Assembly: GCA_029007415.1 (NCBI GenBank)
Contig: JAQXHT010000029.1
Coordinates: forward strand, 1-12,590
DNA length: 12,590 bases
Origin: a bacterium
GTDB taxonomy: Bacteria; Bacillota_I; Bacilli_A; RF39; UBA660
Direction of reading: 5' to 3'
Below the pieces are notes generated by a model, which was given only the letters and a program-made list of their open reading frames with translations, did not search any database and had not been told where the DNA came from. Shown here one piece after another: positions 1-7,040 of the stretch. Position numbers and translations under genes: made by a program. The first letter of the stretch is position 1. The number at the start of each line of letters is the position of its first letter.

Positions 1-43
1 GAATTTTTTCTTGTTGAAAATATACAGAATCGTTATATGCCAT
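1..43 (-). CDS. Start of an unidentified gene downstream of esaB (partial, runs off the left edge)
   Basis: Only the first 14 codons are present, reading MAYNDSVYFQQEKI before the window ends. The start is well supported: the ATG at 43-41 is preceded by an AGGAGA ribosome binding site about 5 nt away, and a plausible promoter lies at 71-99. The short polar N-terminus has no signal peptide visible so far. Its place directly after essC and esaB in a type VIIb secretion locus suggests a secretion component or substrate, such as a WXG100 (EsxA-like) or LXG protein. That is inference from position only; 14 residues are too few to assign a family. It is probably transcribed both from its own promoter and by read-through from esaB, because no terminator is visible on this strand between them. 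Confidence 0.6.
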   Translation of the reverse strand, partial: MAYNDSVYFQQEKI

Positions 44-70
44 AATTTTCTCCTACCTTTCTATGATTTA

Positions 71-99
71 ACTTTATCACACTTTTTTTCTCTAATCAA
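71..99 (-). promoter_or_regulatory. Putative sigma-A promoter for the gene at the left edge
   Basis: On the minus strand there is a TTGATT -35 box (99-94), a 17-nt spacer and a TAAAGT -10 box (76-71) with an upstream TG (extended -10, TGATAAAGT). The predicted transcription start is about 20 nt before the ATG at 43. Box matches are moderate (4 of 6 or better), but the spacing is ideal and the position between esaB and the next start codon makes sense. Confidence 0.45.
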
Positions 100-113
100 C
101 TGTATTGACAGTT
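98..113. repeat. Short perfect inverted repeat overlapping a -35 box
   Basis: AACTGT-ATTG-ACAGTT is a perfect 6-bp dyad with a 4-nt centre, just past the esaB stop and touching the -35 box of the promoter at 71-99. Read on the plus strand it is followed by a T-run and resembles a small terminator, but no plus-strand gene enters from the left within the window. On the minus strand no T-run follows, so it does not terminate esaB. It could be an operator for the downstream gene or chance in AT-rich DNA. Confidence 0.3.
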
Positions 114-115
114 TT

Positions 116-370
116 TTACATAAATACTAATTGTGTACCATGTCTTATATCAGTTTTTTGTAAAATAACATTATTATTGTATTCTTTTCCTGTGATTCTA
201 TTATAAAATTTTTCTTTATTAGTAACTATATAATAACCATTTGAAACATCAACTAATCCTTTAGCAAGTAAGGAAGATATTTCTCCTATCTTTTTATTAA
301 CAGGAAGAAATACCTCATACTTTTTTTCAATTAATGGTACTATTATTGTTACTAAAACTTTATTTTCCAT
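116..370 (-). CDS. esaB: EsaB/YukD-type ubiquitin-like protein of type VIIb secretion
   Basis: This 84-residue cytosolic protein has the length and pattern of the YukD/EsaB family: a beta-strand start (VLVTIIVPLIEKKYEVFLP), then a helix (KKIGEISSLLAKGL), then strands, ending in a GTQLVFM strand. The fold is ubiquitin-like but there is no C-terminal Gly-Gly tail, as is normal for this family, which is not conjugated. In B. subtilis and S. aureus the protein is required for, or modulates, type VIIb secretion. The gene starts on the last base of the essC stop codon (1-nt overlap) and has an AGAAGG ribosome binding site inside essC, so it is translationally coupled to essC. The order essC then esaB is unusual: in B. 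subtilis and S. aureus the small gene lies upstream of essB/essC. Family assignment rests on length, fold pattern and neighbour rather than a catalytic motif. Confidence 0.8.
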   Translation of the reverse strand: MENKVLVTIIVPLIEKKYEVFLPVNKKIGEISSLLAKGLVDVSNGYYIVTNKEKFYNRITGKEYNNNVILQKTDIRHGTQLVFM

Positions 371-3300
371 TATTCGTCACCTTCTAATATCTTAATTCTA
401 GTTGCTATACCATTATCAACAACATAACCAAAGTTAGGTGGTATTTGTTCATTTAATATTCTAAATGAAGTTGAAATACTATAAAGAGTATTATTATTAA
501 TTCCTCTTCCTACATATATTCCACCGTCACTTGATACAAATTGCTTAAACCAAGTTTCATAAGCAAATGTTTTTATATCTACTACTCGACCGACAAATAC
601 GATAGATACATTTTTTAATTCACTCATCTTAGTAAAAATTGTTATTAAACCAGCCTTTGTAGTAGGGTCTAAGCTACCAATTAGTTTTTCAACTCCAGTA
701 ATAAACACTATTAAATTGTTAGTTCTATCTGTTCTAAAGACTTCATCATTAAGAAATTTGAAAGAATCAACTGCTAAATTATGATAAATAACGTTTTCAA
801 AAGTGTTTTCATCATAAAAGTCTTTTAAGTCAAGAACCATAGTTTCTACATTAACTAGACTTGTTGCCTCTTTGATTATTAGCCTAGTTAGCTTAGTAAG
901 AGCAGTCATATCTTCAGAGTTGATTAAACTGATAAGATTTTTCTTAAAGTTATAAGTTGCAATATTAAGAGTTTCCTTCTCAATACCAACTGGAATACTA
1001 GTTAAGTCCTTAAGAGCCTGTCTTACATCACTTAGAGTTACTTTTTCTGGTAGTACTGGTACTCTACTAGCTCTCGTCTTGATTTGTTCATTTAATGCAG
1101 TAATAACTTGTTTAACATAGTCGTTTAACTTCTCACTTTCACAAACAGAAGCAGTTTGAAATTCATATGGAGCATCATCTAGCAAAATAACACCACGATT
1201 ATTTATATCTGCTATTAATGGAGCTTTCTTACCAAGTAACATATTATATTCGATTGGTGCTGATAATTTTAGTGGAATAATAGTTGGGAAATTAGAACGC
1301 ATACTAAGTCTCAATGCTCTATCACTAATAGCTGTTACAACAGTATATATTCCGTATTTAGCACCATCTCTTGCTATTTTAGCAACATCTTGTTCAGAGT
1401 CTTCAAAACTCTCTTTGAAGTTTTCATAACCAGATATCATAAAGATAATAGCTGGTAATGTCTTTCCTGAGTGTGAACAATAGAAATTATAACTACCATT
1501 AAAATCTTGAAATAATTTCTTTCTCTTTTCTATTTCAAACATTAAAAGTTTAAGCAATTTATCAACTTTTTCTTCTTCATTTGCAAAAATTACGTCACCA
1601 ACTTGAGGAGCATTTTCATATATCTTTAAAGTTTCATTGTCAAAATCTAAAGCATAGATATTAACTTCTTCAGTAGTATAAGTTGTTATTAATGAGTATA
1701 AAAGTGTATTAGTAATAGTATTCTTTTCTGTCATACTGTAAATTACAACATTACCTTCTTCACCTAAATCAACAGATAATAATCCCTGTTTTTGATTAGC
1801 TGGGTCATCATATTCACCGATAACTAACTCAACATCAAAAGGTTTTCGTACAAAGTTATATTTACTCTTTAAATTATCAAGATAAATCATACTTGCAAGT
1901 TTAGGTAACCATAATTGCTTAACAGAAATATCGGTTTTTTCAGCAAGTGATGATAGATATTTAACTATATTAGGTAATTGTTCACCTTCAACTTTAATAT
2001 TTACTTTTGGTGTATCAATACTCTTTATACTCTTTCCTATCTCATTAATGAAAACAATAGAGTCATCTTTTTGATGGTAAACTTTATCAAGAGGTACATA
2101 AGGTGCTCCAGCCCAAGCTGCTTGGCCTTGTGCAAATAATTCATCATAACCTACTTGTAAATAGAATCTTCCAGCTTCTTTTATCATTGCCGCATCTGGT
2201 CTTTTAATTACTTCATTAGAGTCATTAGCATCTTGTACTTTTAAACAAACTTTAAATCTAGAGTTTGACCAAATCTGGTCATTTACAACTCCACTTGGTT
2301 TCTGAGTAGCTAGTATTAAATGTACACCTAAGGAACGTCCGATACGAGCAGTTGATATTAATTGATCCATAAATTCTGGTTGTTGACTTTTAAGTTCGGC
2401 AAACTCATCAGAAATTATAAATAAATGAGAAACAGCTGTATCTAACATACCTTCACGATAATATTTTTGATATTTATAAATATCAATTGTTCCTTCACCA
2501 AGTTTCTCACGTGCTTCATTAAATAACTTTTGTCTTCTTTTTAGTTCACTTTCGATTGATGATAATGCTCTATTAATATCAGCAGTTTCTAGGTTTGTTA
2601 TCGTTCCTGCTAAGTGGGGTAAAACTATTTTTTTATCTTGACTTTCAAAAGCACCAACTAAACCTCCACCTTTATAGTCAATTAAAACGAACTGCACTTC
2701 ATCAGGATGAAAGTTAATAGCCATTGATAAAATATAAGTAATTATAAATTCTGATTTACCAGAACCAGTCATACCTGCTATCAAACCGTGTGGTCCTTCT
2801 TCACGTTCATGTAAATCAAGTTTAAATAAATTACCATCAGTTGATAAACCTACTGGTACTGATAAACTGTTTATTGGGTTATTGACTTTCCATCTTTCAA
2901 GTGGATTTAATTGTTCAATTTTTCCAACATCATACATCTCTAAGAACCCAACTGTTTTTGGTAAATTATACTCTTCATCTTTACTTTCTAAAGGAATATT
3001 TATTAATCTTAAAGAACAATAATCTAAATCTAATTTATCAACTGGTTCTATAGTAAAGGTTCTTTGTGAATCTTTTTGAATTTCACTTTCAAAGATACCA
3101 CCGTTTTGCATATCATTTATTCCAATGAAAGCTTTAGTTGCTGTTGGTAAGTTAGCAAGTGATGGATGAAGTATTAATAAACTGAAACCTAAGTTACCAT
3201 CCATTTCTAGTATTTGATCAATCAATGAAAAGTTTTTAACCATCTTATAATCATCAGTTATTATCATGTAATATGTAGAAAAGTTTTTATATAATTGGTC

Positions 3301-4929
3301 TCTATTTTGCTTTATTTTATCTGCTTGATTTGCTCTTGAAGTCATTATTCTTTGTAAATATTGTGTTATTTCTTTAGCATGATCAAAGTTACTAGCAAAA
3401 AATCTTGTCTCTTTATCATTACTAAATAGATGTGGCATCATCTTTATATTTTCCCAGTATTCTTCATTTGCTTCATTAGTTAAAATAACTATCTTTAAAT
3501 CATAGTAACTATGAAGAGTAACCATTTGTAACAGTAATAAGTCGGTATAAGGTTTTATATATTCATATCTACCACAAATAGCCATTATATTTTTAGTAAT
3601 AAAGTTTTCTACTACGGGTGCTCCATCTATATATTTATACTTTTCTGTAATAAGCATCATTTTTTCTTCAAGATTATTATCATCTACTGTAAAATGCTCT
3701 GATGGATAAGCAAAGTTAATAGATAGGTTCGTTCTACCTAGTCCTAAACGCATAGAAAGGAAATCTTTTTGATGTAGTTCTCTTCCCCATAATGCTCTAT
3801 TTTTATTAATTATCATTTGGTAACATTCACTAGGACTAATATTATTAGATAATAAAATTTGTTTTTGTTTTGTAGAAATATTTAATAATTCTTGTTCTTT
3901 TTTTACTAAATATTCATTATATTTTTTCTCTAATTTAGCTTTTTTCTTTTCCTGCATTTTTTTAGTATAACGTCGATTAATAGTAGGCCAAAGAAGAGTT
4001 CCTGCCATCATTGAAATTGAAATAGCTATAGTTGGCATAACACTCATCATATTTCCAGTACCATTTTGCATTGACATGAAAGCAACTAATAACATAACAA
4101 AAGACGTTGAAGCCATAGTTATCATTGGTCCGATAGTTAAAATGAAAGGCATTTCTTCCGGTTCAGCATTATTAGGAGGACCATCTAGTTTAAATTCTTC
4201 TTTTTCTATAACTTCTACAAAACGCGGAGACCTTACAAAATAATCATTTTTATCATAAAGGGTTACTTCTTCTTCCTCCTCAGTTGTTTCGACTTTTTCA
4301 TTAATTGGACGTTCTAAATATTTAGCAGGTAAACCACCCTTATAAGTTACACTATCTAAAGGATTATTAAATACTAGAATATTACCAAGAACGATTATCT
4401 TAAGTCCCATTATAAAAATAACATCACCATGATTAAGTCTTCTAACACCATATAAGGCTTGATTATTTATAAAAGCTTTATACTGACTATCTAAGTCTTT
4501 TACTAGCCAAGTTCTATTTTGATAAGTTATTTCAATATGATGCGGTGATACTAATTGGTTATTACAACTAATAGCATTGTCACTACTACTTCCTACTGTA
4601 AATTTACAGTCTCTTTCAATAGAAAGATATTGCATTGACAAATCATTTACAGGTGAAACATATAAGATATAGTAACCTGCTCCATCTTTTAACTGTAGTA
4701 TTAAAAACTGGTATTCACTAAGTTCTACCTCTCTTAATACTTCTTTATTAGCTAATATTTTAACATTTTTATTACTATAAGCTTTCCACTTTCCGCTATC
4801 TTCACTTATATTTATTAGATTTATTTCATTATTATATTTATCCTTATCTTTAACCCAATAACTACCAGATACAGTGGAAGGTAAAGTAAAACTGATTAGT
4901 TTTTCTTTATTTAGCACATAAACTAACAT
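370..4929 (-). CDS. essC: EssC: FtsK/SpoIIIE-type motor ATPase of the type VIIb secretion system
   Basis: About 1,519 residues, the usual size for EssC (roughly 1,450-1,520). Order of parts: a degenerate N-terminal FHA-like domain (about 1-95); a second FHA domain (about 100-190, with the FTVGSSSDN and SPHHIEI signatures); an acidic linker (TTEEEEEV, about 216-223); two membrane helices (about 262-287 and 295-317) flanked by a basic, coiled-coil-like stretch (320-350); then a linker ATPase-like domain and three FtsK/SpoIIIE domains. D1 is canonical: Walker A GMTGSGKS at about 720-727 and Walker B LFIISDE at about 837-843. D2 (about 1010-1290) and D3 (about 1310-1500) lack intact P-loops; D2 has YSMTEKNT where a GxxGxGKS is expected. 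The protein sits in the membrane and drives export of WXG100-family and LXG substrates. The ATG at 4929-4927 is preferred over the TTG one codon earlier because the TAGGAGGG site lies 6 nt from it. It is first in its operon; essB is not upstream. Confidence 0.95.
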   Translation of the reverse strand: MLVYVLNKEKLISFTLPSTVSGSYWVKDKDKYNNEINLINISEDSGKWKAYSNKNVKILANKEVLREVELSEYQFLILQLKDGAGYYILYVSPVNDLSMQYLSIERDCKFTVGSSSDNAISCNNQLVSPHHIEITYQNRTWLVKDLDSQYKAFINNQALYGVRRLNHGDVIFIMGLKIIVLGNILVFNNPLDSVTYKGGLPAKYLERPINEKVETTEEEEEVTLYDKNDYFVRSPRFVEVIEKEEFKLDGPPNNAEPEEMPFILTIGPMITMASTSFVMLLVAFMSMQNGTGNMMSVMPTIAISISMMAGTLLWPTINRRYTKKMQEKKKAKLEKKYNEYLVKKEQELLNISTKQKQILLSNNISPSECYQMIINKNRALWGRELHQKDFLSMRLGLGRTNLSINFAYPSEHFTVDDNNLEEKMMLITEKYKYIDGAPVVENFITKNIMAICGRYEYIKPYTDLLLLQMVTLHSYYDLKIVILTNEANEEYWENIKMMPHLFSNDKETRFFASNFDHAKEITQYLQRIMTSRANQADKIKQNRDQLYKNFSTYYMIITDDYKMVKNFSLIDQILEMDGNLGFSLLILHPSLANLPTATKAFIGINDMQNGGIFESEIQKDSQRTFTIEPVDKLDLDYCSLRLINIPLESKDEEYNLPKTVGFLEMYDVGKIEQLNPLERWKVNNPINSLSVPVGLSTDGNLFKLDLHEREEGPHGLIAGMTGSGKSEFIITYILSMAINFHPDEVQFVLIDYKGGGLVGAFESQDKKIVLPHLAGTITNLETADINRALSSIESELKRRQKLFNEAREKLGEGTIDIYKYQKYYREGMLDTAVSHLFIISDEFAELKSQQPEFMDQLISTARIGRSLGVHLILATQKPSGVVNDQIWSNSRFKVCLKVQDANDSNEVIKRPDAAMIKEAGRFYLQVGYDELFAQGQAAWAGAPYVPLDKVYHQKDDSIVFINEIGKSIKSIDTPKVNIKVEGEQLPNIVKYLSSLAEKTDISVKQLWLPKLASMIYLDNLKSKYNFVRKPFDVELVIGEYDDPANQKQGLLSVDLGEEGNVVIYSMTEKNTITNTLLYSLITTYTTEEVNIYALDFDNETLKIYENAPQVGDVIFANEEEKVDKLLKLLMFEIEKRKKLFQDFNGSYNFYCSHSGKTLPAIIFMISGYENFKESFEDSEQDVAKIARDGAKYGIYTVVTAISDRALRLSMRSNFPTIIPLKLSAPIEYNMLLGKKAPLIADINNRGVILLDDAPYEFQTASVCESEKLNDYVKQVITALNEQIKTRASRVPVLPEKVTLSDVRQALKDLTSIPVGIEKETLNIATYNFKKNLISLINSEDMTALTKLTRLIIKEATSLVNVETMVLDLKDFYDENTFENVIYHNLAVDSFKFLNDEVFRTDRTNNLIVFITGVEKLIGSLDPTTKAGLITIFTKMSELKNVSIVFVGRVVDIKTFAYETWFKQFVSSDGGIYVGRGINNNTLYSISTSFRILNEQIPPNFGYVVDNGIATRIKILEGDE

Positions 4930-4935
4930 CAAAAA

Positions 4936-4943
4936 CCCTCCTA
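4936..4943 (-). promoter_or_regulatory. Ribosome binding site that decides the essC start
   Basis: TAGGAGGG on the minus strand is separated by 6 nt from the ATG at 4929. The in-frame TTG at 4932 would be only 3 bases from the motif, so the ATG is the better start. Confidence 0.7.
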
Positions 4944-4953
4944 TTCTTATTTA

Positions 4954-4982
4954 AGGATATCAAATTTTTAAGTATTTATCAA
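4954..4982 (-). promoter_or_regulatory. Putative sigma-A promoter of the essC-esaB unit
   Basis: On the minus strand there is TTGATA (4982-4977), a 17-nt spacer and TATCCT (4959-4954). The predicted start would give a leader of about 18 nt that just includes the ribosome binding site. The -10 box matches only 4 of 6 consensus bases. The whole promoter lies between essC and the broken end of the ABC importer gene, so essC seems able to be transcribed without upstream secretion genes. Nothing else is recognised in the 70-odd bases between essC and the remnant. Confidence 0.4.
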
Positions 4983-5000
4983 TAATCTTACTTTCTTTTT

Positions 5001-5420
5001 CTTGCACTAAGAGAACCTAATGCTCTACAAGTAGAAAAACAAGGTTATGGTTATGTAGTTGCTTCTGTTGGAGAACTTGGAGGAGTTGTTCCTTATACAA
5101 CTTACTTTGCTAGAAATAGCTATTTAACAAAGAATAATGACTTAATTAAAGAGTTTAGAGATGCTATTCAAAAAGGACTTGATTTTGTTCATAATTCTAC
5201 AGATGAAGAAGTTGCAAAAGCAATTATTAATCAATTTCCAGATACTTCTTTAAAAGATATTACTAATGTTGTTAAAAGATATCGTGAGATAGAAGCATGG
5301 CCTAAGACAACAGAATATAAAAAAGAATCTTTTGATCACTTACAAGAGATTATGAAAAATGCTAATGAACTTGATAAGAAAGTTTCTTATGATAAGTTAA
5401 AATATGACATCAAACAATAA
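5001..5420 (+). pseudogene. 5'-truncated substrate-binding protein gene of a NitT/TauT-type ABC importer
   Basis: The reading frame EPNALQVEKQGYGYVVASVG...GGVVPYTTYFARNSYL...FPDTS...VVKRYREIEAW...ESFDHLQEIM matches the C-terminal lobe of NMT1/THI5-like (SsuA/TauA/ThiY-class) periplasmic-type binding proteins. About 139 residues remain of a usual 310-340. The signal peptide, lipobox and N-terminal lobe are missing. I followed the frame codon by codon: it is open from 4986, but the first ATG, GTG or TTG is at 5352, far too late to make a folded domain. The piece is therefore most likely untranslated or non-functional. Recognisable homology begins at about 5001-5013; just upstream lie the essC promoter and start. 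The frame ends 17 nt inside the ATPase gene, the remains of a coupled operon. The surviving part has no internal frameshift or stop, which points to a recent break or to a join in the assembly. Confidence 0.8.
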
Positions 5421-6162
5421 TATTTTAGAAATAACACATCTAGAAAAGAACTATCAAGATACTAAAGATGAGATTAAGGCGATTGATGATTTTTCTTTCA
5501 AAGTAGAAAAAGGAAAATTTATCTCTATTGTTGGTCCTTCTGGTTGTGGAAAAAGTACTTTACTTTCTATTCTTGCTAAGCTTGAAGATAAATCTAGTGG
5601 AGAAATTACTTTTAACAAGGACAATATTATTCTAGGTTATATGCTACAGAAAGATAGTTTATTTCCTTGGCTAACTATTTTAGATAATTGTCTTTTAGGG
5701 TTAGAAATTAAAGGTATTAAGACAGAAGATAATATCAGTTATGTTAATCATTTATTAGATAGTTATGGTTTGACTGAGTTTAAAGATAAATACCCTAGTA
5801 GTTTATCTGGTGGTATGAGACAAAGGGTTGCTCTCATCAGAACACTAGCAATTCATCCAGATATATTATTATTAGATGAACCATTTTCAGCACTTGATGC
5901 TATGACTAGAGTAGCTCTTGCTGATGACTTATATAAGATGATTAAAAAGGAAGGTAAAACGGTCTTAATGGTAACTCATGATATTGCAGAAGCAGTTAGT
6001 TTAAGTGATATTGTGATTGTTCTAACAAAAAGGCCTGCTAAGATTAAAACCATTTATGAAATAGAGTTTGAAGATAGAAAGACACCTTTCGAAAATAGAA
6101 GTAAAAAGGAGTTTAATATCTATTATGAAAAGATATGGAGGGATTTAGATGTCCATATCTAA
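5404..6162 (+). CDS. ABC importer ATPase, SsuB/TauB/ThiZ-type (NitT/TauT family)
   Basis: A 252-residue cytosolic nucleotide-binding subunit with all ABC motifs: Walker A GPSGCGKS (44-51), Q-loop with Q82 in MLQKDSLFPWLT, signature LSGGMRQR (134-141), Walker B ILLLDEP (154-160), D-loop SALD and switch His192 in THDIAEA. The FPWLT segment after the Q-loop is typical of the nitrate/sulfonate/taurine importer group. It would energise import together with the permease encoded next, overlapping it by 14 nt. The substrate cannot be told from sequence; sulfonates, taurine, nitrate and thiamine precursors are all handled by this family. The start overlaps the end of the truncated binding-protein gene by 17 nt and has no good Shine-Dalgarno sequence, so it probably depended on translational coupling to that gene. 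With the upstream start lost, expression may be poor. Confidence 0.93.
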   Translation: MTSNNNILEITHLEKNYQDTKDEIKAIDDFSFKVEKGKFISIVGPSGCGKSTLLSILAKLEDKSSGEITFNKDNIILGYMLQKDSLFPWLTILDNCLLGLEIKGIKTEDNISYVNHLLDSYGLTEFKDKYPSSLSGGMRQRVALIRTLAIHPDILLLDEPFSALDAMTRVALADDLYKMIKKEGKTVLMVTHDIAEAVSLSDIVIVLTKRPAKIKTIYEIEFEDRKTPFENRSKKEFNIYYEKIWRDLDVHI

Positions 6163-6940
6163 TGAAAGAAAAGAATATTTAAAAAAGAAACAAAAAGAGA
6201 AAAGAATTATTATTTTTGCACAAGTTTTAATCCTTATTGTTTTTCTTATCATTTGGGAAGTATTAGCGCATTATAAAGTAATTAATACTTTCTTAGCTAG
6301 TAGTCCTTCACTAATCGTTAAGACTTTAAGTTCTTTAGTTGAAAGTAATGATTTATTTACACATATTAAAGTTACTTTACTAGAAACTATTATTAGTTTT
6401 GCACTGGCTTCGATTGGTGGTTTAGTAATCGCTTCTATTCTATGGTGGAATAAGCGACTTGCTAAGATTGTTGATCCTTATCTTACAGTTATTAATGCTC
6501 TTCCTAAAGTAGCACTTGGTCCTTTAATTATCATTTGGGTCGGTGCTAGTACAAAATCAATTATCTTTATGGCTTTATTAATTTCTTTATTCTTATCTAT
6601 TATCAATATTTATCATAGTTTTAAAGAAACTGATAAAAACTATTTAATTTTACTTAAGAGTTTAAATGCTAGTAAGAAAGATTTATTTTTCAAAGTTGTT
6701 TTACCAAGTAATTTTTCTAATATAATTAATAATCTTAAAATTAATACAAGTATGGCTTATATCGGAGTGATTATGGGTGAATTACTTGTTTCTAAAAAGG
6801 GATTAGGTTATTTAATTATGTATGGTAGTCAGGTGTTCAATATAAATTTAGTTATTACTTCTGTATTTCTTCTAGGAGTATTCGCCTTTTTATTCTACTA
6901 TGTCATTTGTTTAGTAGAAAAAAAGTTTATTAAAAAATAG
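6149..6940 (+). CDS. ABC importer permease, SsuC/TauC/ThiX-type (NitT/TauT family)
   Basis: A 263-residue inner-membrane protein of the BPD_transp_1 class with about six hydrophobic helices (about 20-39, 78-99, 113-132, 137-155, 199-215 and 234-257) after a very basic N-terminus (KEYLKKKQKEKR), which fits the positive-inside rule. The cytoplasmic EAA loop that docks on the ATPase is at about 165-187 (LILLKSLNASKKDLFFKVVLP), with Asn in place of the usual conserved Gly. The start at 6149 lies inside the end of the ATPase gene and has a strong GGAGGG site at 6137-6142, 6 nt away. It is the last gene of this operon and is followed at once by a terminator. The protein looks intact although its binding-protein partner is broken, so the importer needs a binding protein supplied from elsewhere or is defunct. 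Confidence 0.92.
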   Translation: MSISNERKEYLKKKQKEKRIIIFAQVLILIVFLIIWEVLAHYKVINTFLASSPSLIVKTLSSLVESNDLFTHIKVTLLETIISFALASIGGLVIASILWWNKRLAKIVDPYLTVINALPKVALGPLIIIWVGASTKSIIFMALLISLFLSIINIYHSFKETDKNYLILLKSLNASKKDLFFKVVLPSNFSNIINNLKINTSMAYIGVIMGELLVSKKGLGYLIMYGSQVFNINLVITSVFLLGVFAFLFYYVICLVEKKFIKK

Positions 6941-6965
6941 AAATCAACTACTGGTTTCTATTTTT
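6933..6965 (+). terminator. Rho-independent terminator of the ABC importer operon
   Basis: ATAGAAATCA (6937-6946) pairs with TGGTTTCTAT (6952-6961) around a 5-nt loop, giving a 10-bp stem with one G-U pair. A five-T run follows at 6961-6965 and A residues precede the stem. The stem includes the permease stop codon. Confidence 0.8.
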
Positions 6966-6990
6966 AAAATGGAAATAACTTGTCAAAAAC

Positions 6991-7033
6991 TAACAAAAAA
7001 GACTTAGATTTTAATGATAACCCTAAGTCTTTT
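6991..7033 (-). terminator. Rho-independent terminator of the FIST/aldehyde dehydrogenase operon
   Basis: AAAAGACTTAG (6997-7007) and CTAAGTCTTTT (7023-7033) form a perfect 11-bp inverted repeat. On the minus strand the hairpin is followed by a run of T residues, which suits the convergent aldehyde dehydrogenase gene ending at 7041. The loop of about 15 nt is rather large. Together with the terminator at 6933-6965 it insulates two convergent operons. Confidence 0.75.
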
Positions 7034-7040
7034 CTTATAA

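Noticed and set aside
98..113. Terminator for esaB
   Set aside because: The T-run lies on the plus-strand side of the hairpin, so it cannot terminate minus-strand transcription.
370..4929. FtsK/SpoIIIE-family ATPase as a conjugation, DNA-translocation or phage-defence protein
   Set aside because: The twin FHA domains, two central membrane helices, triple ATPase domains and coupled YukD-like gene identify EssC of type VIIb secretion.
5352..5420. Translation of the binding-protein remnant from the ATG at 5352
   Set aside because: It would give only a 22-residue tail of a periplasmic-type binding protein with no export signal; no function is plausible, though it might still aid coupling to the ATPase.
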